Of a stretch of 5,809 nt of DNA, positions 1 through 4,641 are shown piece after piece (within the stretch, counting starts at the first letter, position 1; each line of letters opens with the position of its first letter). The translations under genes were made by a program, and so were the position numbers. Under the pieces are notes generated by a model that searched no databases, was not told where the DNA came from, and saw nothing but the letters and a program-made list of their open reading frames with translations. Source of the DNA: Thermococci archaeon (GTDB lineage: Archaea; Methanobacteriota_B; Thermococci; Thermococcales; Thermococcaceae); contig QMUB01000093.1 of NCBI GenBank assembly GCA_003663695.1, forward strand, positions 1-5,809, written 5' to 3'.

Positions 1-139
1 AGGGTTGTTCTGTTCTTCTGGGGGGTTGCTGGAGTGGAGGGGAACTTGGGGAGCTCAGAAAGATGACAGGGAGAAAACAGAATAACGCTCCCAGAGAGAT
101 GAAAAATTTTTTAAACTCCCCGTCTTTTTCTTCTAACAT
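1..139 (-). CDS. Possible N-terminus of a membrane-anchored or secreted protein (partial at left edge)
   Basis: An open minus-strand frame starts at the ATG at 139-137 and stays open for 46 codons to the edge. The predicted N-terminus is charged (MLEEKDGEFKK). A hydrophobic segment of about 17 residues follows (residues 12-28, FFISLGALFCFLPVIFL), then a Ser/Pro/Gln-rich stretch (residues 29-39) typical of an extracytoplasmic linker. Arginines are AGA, the Thermococcales preference. This architecture is that of a signal anchor or signal peptide, but no family can be named. Against it, no Shine-Dalgarno is visible, no well-placed TATA box was found upstream, and its start codon overlaps the preferred taw3 start on the other strand. 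No other ATG, GTG or TTG exists in this frame before the edge. The stretch could instead be the taw3 upstream region or the end of a plus-strand gene. Confidence 0.4.
   Translation of the reverse strand, partial: MLEEKDGEFKKFFISLGALFCFLPVIFLSSPSSPPLQQPPRRTEQP
107..115 (+). promoter_or_regulatory. TATA box for taw3 (leaderless spacing)
   Basis: TTTTTTAAA follows an A-rich BRE-like stretch. Its centre is 27 nt before the ATG at 138, which puts transcription initiation at or within a base or two of that ATG. The position inside the longer open frame argues that the extra N-terminal residues are not translated. Confidence 0.5.
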
Positions 140-746
140 GTCATACTTATACGAAAGAAACTTCGAGCTTCAGAAGAAAATTGCGATGGAAAAGCTTGAG
201 GATGCTCTAAGAAAAAATCTCGTGGATGAGGATATAATAAGCCTTCTGGAGAAGATAAACTCCCTAGAAAACTATTTCACAACCTCCTCATGCTCGGGGA
301 GAATCGTGGTCATGGAGATGCCTGAGTTTGGGGATAAATTAAACGCCAAATGGCTTGGAAAATGGCATCGGGAAGTATCTATGGAAGAGGTCAAGAAAGC
401 CATCGAGAAGCACGAAGAGGGGATGATATGGTTCATGCTCCACAGCCCGATTCTTCATGTGGCTTCAAGGAGCCTGGAGGACGCGGTTAGGCTTCTAAAC
501 CTGGGAATACACAGCGGCTTTAAAAATTCAAGCATAAAGAGCGTGAGCCATAAAAAGCTGCTCGTAGAGCTTTATTCCACAGAGCGCTTGGATATCCCCC
601 TCGGAGAGAACGGTGAAATATGGGTGGATGAGGAGTATCTGGTGAAGATTGTGGGCATGGCCAACAGGCAGCTGAGGAGGGCTAAGGGAAAACTCTCGAA
701 GCTCGAGGGAGAAATTGAGAGACTCCTAGATGGGGATAAGCAATAA
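138..746 (+). CDS. taw3: tRNA(Phe) wyosine-derivative N4-methyltransferase Taw3 (TYW3 family)
   Basis: TYW3/Taw3 enzymes use S-adenosylmethionine to methylate N4 of the tricyclic wyosine-type base at G37 of tRNA-Phe (yW-86 to yW-72), a cytoplasmic step of wybutosine-type biosynthesis. From the chosen start the protein has 202 residues, a usual length. Family signatures are TTSSCSGR at 48-55, KWHRE at 75-79, HSPILHV at 102-108, SGFKNSSIKS at 126-135 and PLGENGEIWV at 154-163. The frame also allows starts at 63 and 99 and is open to the left edge. I chose 138 because a TATA box lies 27 nt upstream, the preceding residues look non-conserved, and archaeal homologues begin about 25 residues before the VDEDI motif (here 29-33). 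There is no Shine-Dalgarno, consistent with a leaderless message. From general knowledge Thermococcales carry two Taw3 paralogues; which one this is, I infer only loosely. Confidence 0.88.
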   Translation: MSYLYERNFELQKKIAMEKLEDALRKNLVDEDIISLLEKINSLENYFTTSSCSGRIVVMEMPEFGDKLNAKWLGKWHREVSMEEVKKAIEKHEEGMIWFMLHSPILHVASRSLEDAVRLLNLGIHSGFKNSSIKSVSHKKLLVELYSTERLDIPLGENGEIWVDEEYLVKIVGMANRQLRRAKGKLSKLEGEIERLLDGDKQ

Positions 747-754
747 GGGTAAGA

Positions 755-762
755 TTTATAAA
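755..762 (+). promoter_or_regulatory. TATA box of the zinc protein/aEF-1beta operon
   Basis: TTTATAAA starts 9 nt after the taw3 stop codon. Its centre is about 70 nt before the ATG at 828, so the start site is predicted near 785 with a leader of about 43 nt. That is much longer than the 0-12 nt leaders predicted for the other genes here. A second AT-rich stretch at 793-803 would place initiation almost on the start codon and remove the Shine-Dalgarno, so it is less likely. Confidence 0.55.
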
Positions 763-802
763 AGGTTGTCCTAAATCCAAATAGAAATCACGGTAATTAA
801 AA

Positions 803-820
803 ACCTCATTTCTTGGAGGT
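803..820 (+). promoter_or_regulatory. Possible Shine-Dalgarno-sequestering hairpin in operon leader
   Basis: ACCTC at 803-807 is complementary to GAGGT at 816-820, which is the core of the GGAGGTGG ribosome-binding site (815-822) located 5 nt before the ATG at 828. The predicted stem is 5 bp with an 8-nt loop. An alternative pairing of AAACC (801-805) with GGTTT (821-825) also exists. Both are short for a hyperthermophile, so this is a weak candidate. Confidence 0.25.
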
Positions 821-827
821 GGTTTGA

Positions 828-1001
828 ATGGAGGTAAAAGTGCCAGTTTGTACATCATGCGGAAAAGAGATAACACCAAGGGAAAAGGCAACACACTTCC
901 TCTGCCCCAACTGTGGCGAGGAGGTTATATGGAGATGTGAAAGCTGCCGCGTTTTAGGGGTAACATACAAATGCCCCAAGTGCGGATGGGAAGGACCATG
1001 A
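828..1001 (+). CDS. Small four-CxxC zinc protein, HVO_2753 type
   Basis: This 57-residue protein has four CxxC motifs (C8/C11, C26/C29, C37/C40, C49/C52), two of them in the CPxCG form, arranged as two potential zinc pockets. Order and spacing match the archaeal family of Haloferax HVO_2753, a structurally studied microprotein; its ending CGWEGP resembles that of the haloarchaeal protein. The family is often annotated as a zinc-ribbon RNA-binding protein, but its molecular role is not settled. The start is firm: GGAGGTGG at 815-822 lies 5 nt before the ATG. The stop TGA overlaps the Shine-Dalgarno of the aEF-1beta gene, so the two are almost certainly co-transcribed and translationally coupled. 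The pairing suggests, but does not prove, a role linked to translation. Confidence 0.93.
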   Translation: MEVKVPVCTSCGKEITPREKATHFLCPNCGEEVIWRCESCRVLGVTYKCPKCGWEGP

Positions 1002-1011
1002 GGTGGTGAAA

Positions 1012-1287
1012 ATGGCGGATTTCAATCTGGTAGGAATTATTAAGGTAATGCCCACGAGCCCGGATGTCAACCTGGATGAGCTCGAGGAGAAGATCAAGGC
1101 TGCAATCCCAGAGAAGTTCGGCTTCCAGAAGATTGAGAGGGAGCCAATAGCCTTCGGATTGGTTGCTTTGAACGTCTACATACTCGGAAAGGACGAGGAA
1201 GGATACTCCCTAGATGCAGTCGCAGAAGAGTTTGCAAAGATAGATGATGTTGAAAGCGCTGAAGTGACCACGGTTACAAGGATTTGA
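1012..1287 (+). CDS. ef1b: Translation elongation factor 1-beta (aEF-1beta)
   Basis: aEF-1beta is the guanine-nucleotide exchange factor of EF-1alpha: it promotes release of GDP so the factor can bind GTP and deliver aminoacyl-tRNA again. From the ATG at 1012 the protein has 91 residues, the normal archaeal length, and corresponds to the C-terminal exchange domain of eukaryotic EF-1B with its alpha/beta ferredoxin-like fold. Family features are FNLVGIIKVMP at 4-14, the segment around IEREPIAFGLVALNVYI at 41-57 and the C-terminal strand AEVTTVTRI at 83-91. Two upstream GTG codons (1003, 1006) are in frame, but GAGGTG at 1000-1005 is the Shine-Dalgarno, 6 nt before 1012, so ATG is the start. 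It is second in an operon with the zinc protein and ends 5 nt from the stop of the convergent TPR gene. Confidence 0.95.
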   Translation: MADFNLVGIIKVMPTSPDVNLDELEEKIKAAIPEKFGFQKIEREPIAFGLVALNVYILGKDEEGYSLDAVAEEFAKIDDVESAEVTTVTRI

Positions 1288-1302
1288 GGGGCTTAGAGCC
1301 CC
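1288..1302. terminator. Hairpin between convergent aEF-1beta and TPR genes
   Basis: A perfect 6-bp inverted repeat, GGGGCT (1288-1293) and AGCCCC (1297-1302) with a 3-nt loop, starts on the base after the aEF-1beta stop and contains the TPR stop codon (1295-1293). On the plus strand it is followed by T-containing runs (TTTAAAAATTT at 1306-1316, then CCCTTTTCTTT). On the minus strand no clear U tract follows. It is best read as an aEF-1beta end signal. Confidence 0.45.
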
Positions 1303-2303
1303 ACATTTAAAAATTTAATGCCCTTTTCTTTGAATTCATCCAGAATTTCTCTGAGCTCCTCATCTTCTATTGAGGAGTATATCTCTTCAAATCTTCCCTT
1401 TGCATCTTCCTGGCCTTCTTTGAACCTCGCAAGCTCTCCGAGAGCTTTGAAGAAGTTTCCATAATCCTTATTCAAATCCTCGAAAGCTTCTACTAGAATT
1501 CCTACGTTTTCATAGATTCCTCTGAACTCCTTCTCCGCGAACATTTCATCGAGAAAGTTCAACAGAGTGTCAAATGCAAAGAGGAAGAGATTTTCATCCT
1601 CCGCTTCGAGAGCCTGGAGCATCGCCTTGCTTATATTCCCAAAGGCTCTTTTGTACTCCCCCCTACCGGCATAGATCTCAGATTCGACCAAGAGAGCGTT
1701 TACATCTATCTCCGTGCCCCTGGGGCTCTTTAAGACCTCTTTGATATATTCCTCCGCCTTTTCATCCATTCCTGCCCCATAGTAGAAGTGCGCAAGGTCA
1801 ACGAGGCTCACGAGATAGTTTGTCTCATCTTTGAGCTTCTCAAATGCTCCTTTAGCTTTCTCCATGAAATCGATGGCTTTCTCCAGTTCGTTCATTTCCT
1901 CGTATGCAAGTGCCATGTGTGCCAGCGTGAGCGCCCGCTCGAGCTCGTCCTCCTCCATCTTCAAAAGCTCCTCGTAGCTTCTTACAGCCTCCTCCGGAAA
2001 ACCAAAGTGTTCATATGCCTCCGCAAGGTGATAGAGAGCCTCCGCATACGCCTCAATATCCCCCTTGGATTTCTCGAGTATCCCTCTATAGGGACGGAAA
2101 ATGTCCTCCTCCCCCATATGAGCATATAAGTGTGCTATTTCATGCGCCAGATCATAGCTCCGGCATTCAATGGCGAGACCCTCCAAAGTCTTTGCTGCCC
2201 GCATGAGCTCTTCTTCGTCTTCAACCTGCTCAAGATAATCATCTAGGAGCTCAAGCACTTTTTCACAGTCCTTTTTCTCAATTGCATCCCAGAATTCCTT
2301 CAT
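1293..2303 (-). CDS. TPR-repeat protein, function unknown
   Basis: A soluble, acidic, all-helical protein of 336 residues with no signal peptide or membrane segment. At least four tetratricopeptide repeats are visible at about residues 84-117 (YHLAEAYEHFGFPEEAV), 124-157 (ALAYEEMNELEKAIDFMEKA), 164-193 (LAHFYYGAGMDEKAEEYI) and 202-235 (ESEIYAGRGEYKRAF). Flanking helices at 1-80 and 240-325 are probably degenerate repeats. TPR arrays are protein-binding scaffolds; the partner cannot be read from the sequence. The start is supported by GGTGAG (2314-2309), 5 nt before the ATG, and by a TATA box about 38 nt upstream, so it has its own promoter. The winged-helix gene lies 101 nt upstream on the same strand and could feed read-through transcription. 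I do not recognise a specific orthologous function. Confidence 0.9.
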   Translation of the reverse strand: MKEFWDAIEKKDCEKVLELLDDYLEQVEDEEELMRAAKTLEGLAIECRSYDLAHEIAHLYAHMGEEDIFRPYRGILEKSKGDIEAYAEALYHLAEAYEHFGFPEEAVRSYEELLKMEEDELERALTLAHMALAYEEMNELEKAIDFMEKAKGAFEKLKDETNYLVSLVDLAHFYYGAGMDEKAEEYIKEVLKSPRGTEIDVNALLVESEIYAGRGEYKRAFGNISKAMLQALEAEDENLFLFAFDTLLNFLDEMFAEKEFRGIYENVGILVEAFEDLNKDYGNFFKALGELARFKEGQEDAKGRFEEIYSSIEDEELREILDEFKEKGIKFLNVGL

Positions 2304-2336
2304 ATTTTCTCACCAAGAGTGACTCTGGCAGAAGGG

Positions 2337-2344
2337 TTAAAAAT
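2337..2344 (-). promoter_or_regulatory. TATA box of the TPR gene
   Basis: Read on the minus strand this is ATTTTTAA, centred about 38 nt before the ATG at 2303. Initiation is predicted near 2314, giving a leader of about 10 nt that begins at the Shine-Dalgarno GGTGAG. Confidence 0.5.
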
Positions 2345-2384
2345 CTAATGGATTGAAAAAGGATCCCAATAACTTTAGGGCAAT

Positions 2385-2404
2385 ATCAAAAAGAGGGGAA
2401 GAAA
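2385..2404 (-). terminator. Pyrimidine-rich end signal after the winged-helix gene
   Basis: Immediately after the stop codon the minus strand reads TTTCTTCCCCTCTTTTTGAT. Archaeal termination can rely on oligo-T tracts without a hairpin, and this is the only such tract between the winged-helix and TPR genes. No stable hairpin is seen. Confidence 0.3.
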
Positions 2405-2614
2405 TCACATATAATCATCTATGGTTCTGGCTTTAACCATTATGTGAGCTTTCTCCTTTCCGTAGAAGACTTCAACCAAGCCATCCGATTCTAATCGTTT
2501 AACGGTTCTAAAGAGGTAGGGCATTGGAGTATCGAGCTCCTCACTCAATTTCTGGAGTGTTACGGCCTTCTTTTTAACGGCCAGAAGATGATATATCCTT
2601 TCTCTGCCCCTCAT
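2405..2614 (-). CDS. Small winged helix-turn-helix DNA-binding protein
   Basis: This 69-residue protein is essentially one winged-helix domain: helix 1 at about 2-12, helix 2 at 19-27 (TLQKLSEELD), the recognition helix at 30-44 (MPYLFRTVKRLESDG) and a beta wing at 46-60. The pattern resembles MarR/ArsR-like archaeal regulators, but no specific family is recognised. No ligand-binding or dimerisation domain is attached. The frame continues upstream to 2833, but that extension covers the divergent promoters and the 5' end of the methyltransferase gene. I chose the ATG at 2614 because GGTG lies 5 nt upstream and a TATA box 36 nt upstream. The ATG at 2629 (74 residues) falls before the predicted start site. 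Three CATTGCWG motifs around its promoter suggest autoregulation; this is inference. Confidence 0.82.
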   Translation of the reverse strand: MRGRERIYHLLAVKKKAVTLQKLSEELDTPMPYLFRTVKRLESDGLVEVFYGKEKAHIMVKARTIDDYM

Positions 2615-2636
2615 AGAAACACCATTCATATATACG

Positions 2637-2699
2637 CATTGCAGATTAATAAACATTGCTGAGTACTTCTTGACATAATGCCAAAAATTAACTGCAATG
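2637..2699. repeat. Three CATTGCWG sites around the winged-helix promoter (candidate operator)
   Basis: CATTGCAG lies at 2637-2644, CATTGCTG at 2654-2661, and CTGCAATG (the reverse complement of CATTGCAG) at 2692-2699. The first two are direct repeats 17 bp apart that bracket the TATA box of the winged-helix gene. The third is inverted and lies 21 bp upstream of the methyltransferase TATA box. The arrangement suits a regulator that blocks TBP or polymerase on the minus-strand promoter. The protein that binds is unknown. Confidence 0.4.
2646..2653 (-). promoter_or_regulatory. TATA box of the winged-helix gene
   Basis: The minus strand reads TTTATTAA, centred 36 nt before the ATG at 2614. Initiation is predicted near 2624, at the edge of the GGTG ribosome-binding site. 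It is flanked on both sides by CATTGCWG repeats. Confidence 0.5.
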
Positions 2700-2720
2700 T
2701 ACATAAATGTTCCACTCATA

Positions 2721-2727
2721 TTTATAA
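2721..2727 (+). promoter_or_regulatory. TATA box of the m5U methyltransferase gene (leaderless)
   Basis: A consensus TTTATAA is centred 27 nt before the ATG at 2751, so transcription should begin at the start codon itself. The interval between them (including CATAAACCCCAAGTT) contains no Shine-Dalgarno, which agrees with a leaderless message. Confidence 0.65.
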
Positions 2728-2750
2728 GACCCTTGCATAAACCCCAAGTT

Positions 2751-4004
2751 ATGAGAGCAGAGATCCGAGAACTGAGCCATGAAGGATTTGGAATTGCAGA
2801 GGCTGGAAAAAGGAAAATACTCGTACCCTTCACTGCACCTGGGGATGTTGTCGAAATCAGGAAATGGCACAGGAAAAAGAGGAAGCTAATAGCTCATGAT
2901 TATGAGATTCTGGAATACTCCGGGGAGAGGATGGAACCAAAATGTCCCTATTTTGGAGTATGCGGCGGGTGTCTGCTCCAGCACATACCCTATGAAAAGC
3001 AGCTTGAATTTAAAAGGGAAAAATTAAAGGATACTCTGGGCATTGAAATGAGCATAGTGCCTTCTCCGAAGATTTACGGACACAGAAACCGGATTGACCT
3101 AGTTATAACTCCTCAGGGGATCGGATTTAGGAGAAGAGGAACATGGTGGGATACGGTGGATATAGATGGATGCGAGGTCTTCGGGGAGAAGAGTGGGAGA
3201 GCCCTAAAAGGTCTGAGAGAATTCATGGAAGACTTCAAGCTGCAACCATGGGACTTGAAAAAAGCACAGGGCTTTTTAAGGTACATGGTCCTGAGGGAGG
3301 GCAAGTTCACCGGAGAGTTCATGGTAAGCCTCCTCACGGATAGGGGCTCCCTGCCAGAAGATGTTGAGGAATATTTCCCCTTTGCGGATTCAATATACTG
3401 GAGCATCAATGATACAAAGAGCGATGTCTCCTACGGAGAACCCGTGAAGTTCTGGGGAAGGGAGTTCATAAGGGAAGAGCTGGATGGTGTCAAATACCTC
3501 ATCCATCCAAACAGCTTCTTCCAGACAAACTCATATCAAGCCGTTAATCTGGTCAGGAAAGTCAGCGAATTTGTGGAAGGTACGAAAGTTCTTGACCTCT
3601 ATTCGGGTGTTGGAACATTCGGGGTTTATCTCGCCAAGAAAGGGTTCGAGGTGGAGGGCGTTGAGGTTAACCCATTCGCCGTCGAGATGGCCAGAAGAAA
3701 CGTTGAGCTCAACGATGTGGAAGCATCATTCAAGGTTGGGGAGGATAAGGAGGTTGAAAGCCTTAGAAGCTATGATACTGTTGTAGTGGATCCCCCAAGG
3801 GCGGGTCTCCATCCAAAGCTCATAAAAAAGATTTTGAAGGATAAACCTGAGAACATAGTCTATGTTTCATGCAATCCAAAAACCCTATCCGAAAATCTGA
3901 GCACCTTAAGAGAACAATATGAAATAGTGGAAAGTGAAGCATTTGACATGTTTCCGCACACCCCCCACGTTGAGGTTGTGATTCAGTTAAGGTTAAAAGT
4001 TTGA
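2751..4004 (+). CDS. trmU54: tRNA (uracil-54,C5)-methyltransferase, TrmA/RumA superfamily
   Basis: The enzyme transfers a methyl group from S-adenosylmethionine to C5 of uracil, here most likely U54 of the tRNA T-loop. In order the 417-residue protein has an N-terminal TRAM RNA-binding domain (about 1-57), iron-sulfur ligands C65, C71 and C74 (CPYFGVCGGC) with C141 as the fourth, an RNA-recognition region, and a Rossmann methyltransferase domain. The last contains SAM motif LDLYSGVGTFG at 281-291, DPPRAG at 347-352, nucleophile C374 in YVSCNP and catalytic base E408 in HTPHVEV. The Cys-Glu spacing of 34 equals that of E. coli TrmA. It closely resembles, from memory, the Pyrococcus abyssi U54 enzyme; a 23S rRNA paralogue exists in that genus, so U54 specificity is likely but not proven by motif. 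The frame opens at 2697, but a TATA box 27 nt before 2751 fixes the start. Confidence 0.93.
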   Translation: MRAEIRELSHEGFGIAEAGKRKILVPFTAPGDVVEIRKWHRKKRKLIAHDYEILEYSGERMEPKCPYFGVCGGCLLQHIPYEKQLEFKREKLKDTLGIEMSIVPSPKIYGHRNRIDLVITPQGIGFRRRGTWWDTVDIDGCEVFGEKSGRALKGLREFMEDFKLQPWDLKKAQGFLRYMVLREGKFTGEFMVSLLTDRGSLPEDVEEYFPFADSIYWSINDTKSDVSYGEPVKFWGREFIREELDGVKYLIHPNSFFQTNSYQAVNLVRKVSEFVEGTKVLDLYSGVGTFGVYLAKKGFEVEGVEVNPFAVEMARRNVELNDVEASFKVGEDKEVESLRSYDTVVVDPPRAGLHPKLIKKILKDKPENIVYVSCNPKTLSENLSTLREQYEIVESEAFDMFPHTPHVEVVIQLRLKV

Positions 4005-4016
4005 AGTTCGAGACCG

Positions 4017-4053
4017 AAAGGTTCAAAAAGCTAATATACTAAAAGGTACAAAA
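4017..4053 (+). repeat. Direct repeat AAAGGTWCAAAA flanking the lrpA TATA box (candidate operator)
   Basis: AAAGGTTCAAAA at 4017-4028 and AAAGGTACAAAA at 4042-4053 match at 11 of 12 positions, 25 bp apart. The lrpA TATA-like element lies between them, and the second copy lies between TATA and the predicted start site, where an autorepressor would act. Confidence 0.4.
4032..4040 (+). promoter_or_regulatory. TATA-like element of lrpA
   Basis: TAATATACT is centred 36 nt before the ATG at 4072, predicting initiation near 4062 and a leader of about 10 nt beginning at the Shine-Dalgarno GAGGTGA (4061-4067). It is weaker than the TTTATAA boxes of neighbours. Confidence 0.45.
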
Positions 4054-4071
4054 CATCCTTGAGGTGAGAAA

Positions 4072-4500
4072 ATGACAGTCGACGAGAGGGATAAAATAAT
4101 ACTGGAAATGCTTTCCAAAGATGCAAGGACACCCTTCACAGAGATTGCTAAAGTCCTTGGAATCAGCGAAACAGCGGTCAGAAAGAGGGTGAAGGGACTT
4201 GAAGAGAAAGGAGTTATAGAAGGATATCATGTCAAGATAAACCCATCAAAACTTGGTTACACCTTGGTGAGCCTAACGGGAGTTGATACACTACCCGAAA
4301 AGATATTTACGGTTGCCGAGAAGCTCAAGAGCTTTGAGTTTGTTAAGGATCTATATCTCACTAGTGGAGATCATATGATAATGGCTGAAGTTTGGGCAAG
4401 GGATGGTGAGGACCTAGCTGACATAATCTCCAACAAGATTGGAAAACTCGATGGAGTTACGAAGGTCTGCCCAGCAATAATTTTGGAGAAGCTCAAATGA
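4072..4500 (+). CDS. lrpA: Lrp/AsnC-family transcriptional regulator LrpA
   Basis: A DNA-binding regulator of 142 residues, nearly the length of Pyrococcus furiosus LrpA (141), which it resembles closely from memory over the whole chain. The N-terminal helix-turn-helix lies at about 20-45 ([20 protein letters not shown]), followed by a hinge and the alpha/beta RAM domain at 64-142 that mediates dimer and octamer formation. [11 protein letters not shown] at 97-107 is the conserved effector-region GD motif. Known biology: P. furiosus LrpA represses its own gene by preventing polymerase recruitment, and no small-molecule effector has been established. The start is clear, with GAGGTGA 4 nt before the ATG. 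The direct repeat around its TATA box would fit autoregulation. The gene ends in a hairpin spanning the stop codon, so it is probably monocistronic, 67 nt after the methyltransferase. Confidence 0.95.
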   Translation: MTVDERDKIILEMLSKDARTPFTEIAKVLGISETAVRKRVKGLEEKGVIEGYHVKINPSKLGYTLVSLTGVDTLPEKIFTVAEKLKSFEFVKDLYLTSGDHMIMAEVWARDGEDLADIISNKIGKLDGVTKVCPAIILEKLK

Positions 4501-4506
4501 GCTTCT
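4487..4506 (+). terminator. Hairpin across the lrpA stop codon plus oligo-T tracts
   Basis: AGAAGCTC (4487-4494) and GAGCTTCT (4499-4506) form a perfect 8-bp stem with a 4-nt loop; the stop codon TGA (4498-4500) spans the loop and stem. Downstream are T runs at 4517-4521, 4529-4532 and 4551-4555. This is a good terminator candidate for lrpA, before the tRNA promoter. Confidence 0.55.
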
Positions 4507-4607
4507 TGATTCACAGTTTTTGGGAGGCTTTTATTTGGTTTTGTTCCCGCTTTTTGATAGTTGTTATGACACCCGATGAAGCCAAACACGCCCCTTTTAG
4601 GATAAAG
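4507..4607. other. Gene-free spacer between lrpA and tRNA-Gly promoter
   Basis: The spacer holds T-rich sequence on the plus strand (4517-4555), consistent with lrpA termination. A longer plus-strand frame from 4497 runs through the tRNA gene and is not credible. I looked for C/D-box guide RNA motifs (RUGAUGA, CUGA) on both strands and found only a degenerate CCGATGA at about 4573, with no D box. Confidence 0.5.
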
Positions 4608-4615
4608 CTTTTAAA
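4608..4615 (+). promoter_or_regulatory. TATA box of tRNA-Gly
   Basis: CTTTTAAA is centred about 30 nt before the mature 5' end at 4642, predicting initiation near 4638 and a 5' leader of only about 4 nt for RNase P to remove. Confidence 0.55.
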
Positions 4616-4641
4616 CCATTTCTGGATTAGTAATGAAGTGA

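Noticed and set aside
1..85. Plus-strand frames that could be the C-terminus of an upstream gene, one ending at 66 with an ATGA overlap with the ATG at 63
   Set aside because: All three frames are open for 20 or more codons here, neither tail is recognisable, and the promoter and family evidence place the taw3 start at 138. It cannot be excluded without left-hand sequence.
682..894. Minus-strand frame of 70 codons over the taw3 end and the zinc protein gene
   Set aside because: It is antisense to two well-supported genes and has no promoter or Shine-Dalgarno.
1788..2206. Plus-strand frames of 113 and 63 codons inside the TPR gene
   Set aside because: They are shadows of the acidic, helix-rich coding sequence, with no start signals or recognisable motifs.
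2697..2704. ATGTACAT palindrome in the divergent intergenic region
   Set aside because: It is only 8 bp, AT-rich and does not extend; expected by chance in this kind of sequence.
2615..2833. N-terminal extension of the winged-helix frame to 142 residues
   Set aside because: The extension covers both divergent promoters and the 5' end of the methyltransferase gene; no family similarity is seen before the M at 2614.
3113..3786. Other-frame and antisense frames inside the m5U methyltransferase gene
   Set aside because: The methyltransferase frame holds every catalytic motif; the others have none.
4556..4641. Possible C/D-box guide RNA before the tRNA
   Set aside because: Only a degenerate C box (CCGATGA) is present, with no CUGA D box and no second C'/D' pair on either strand.
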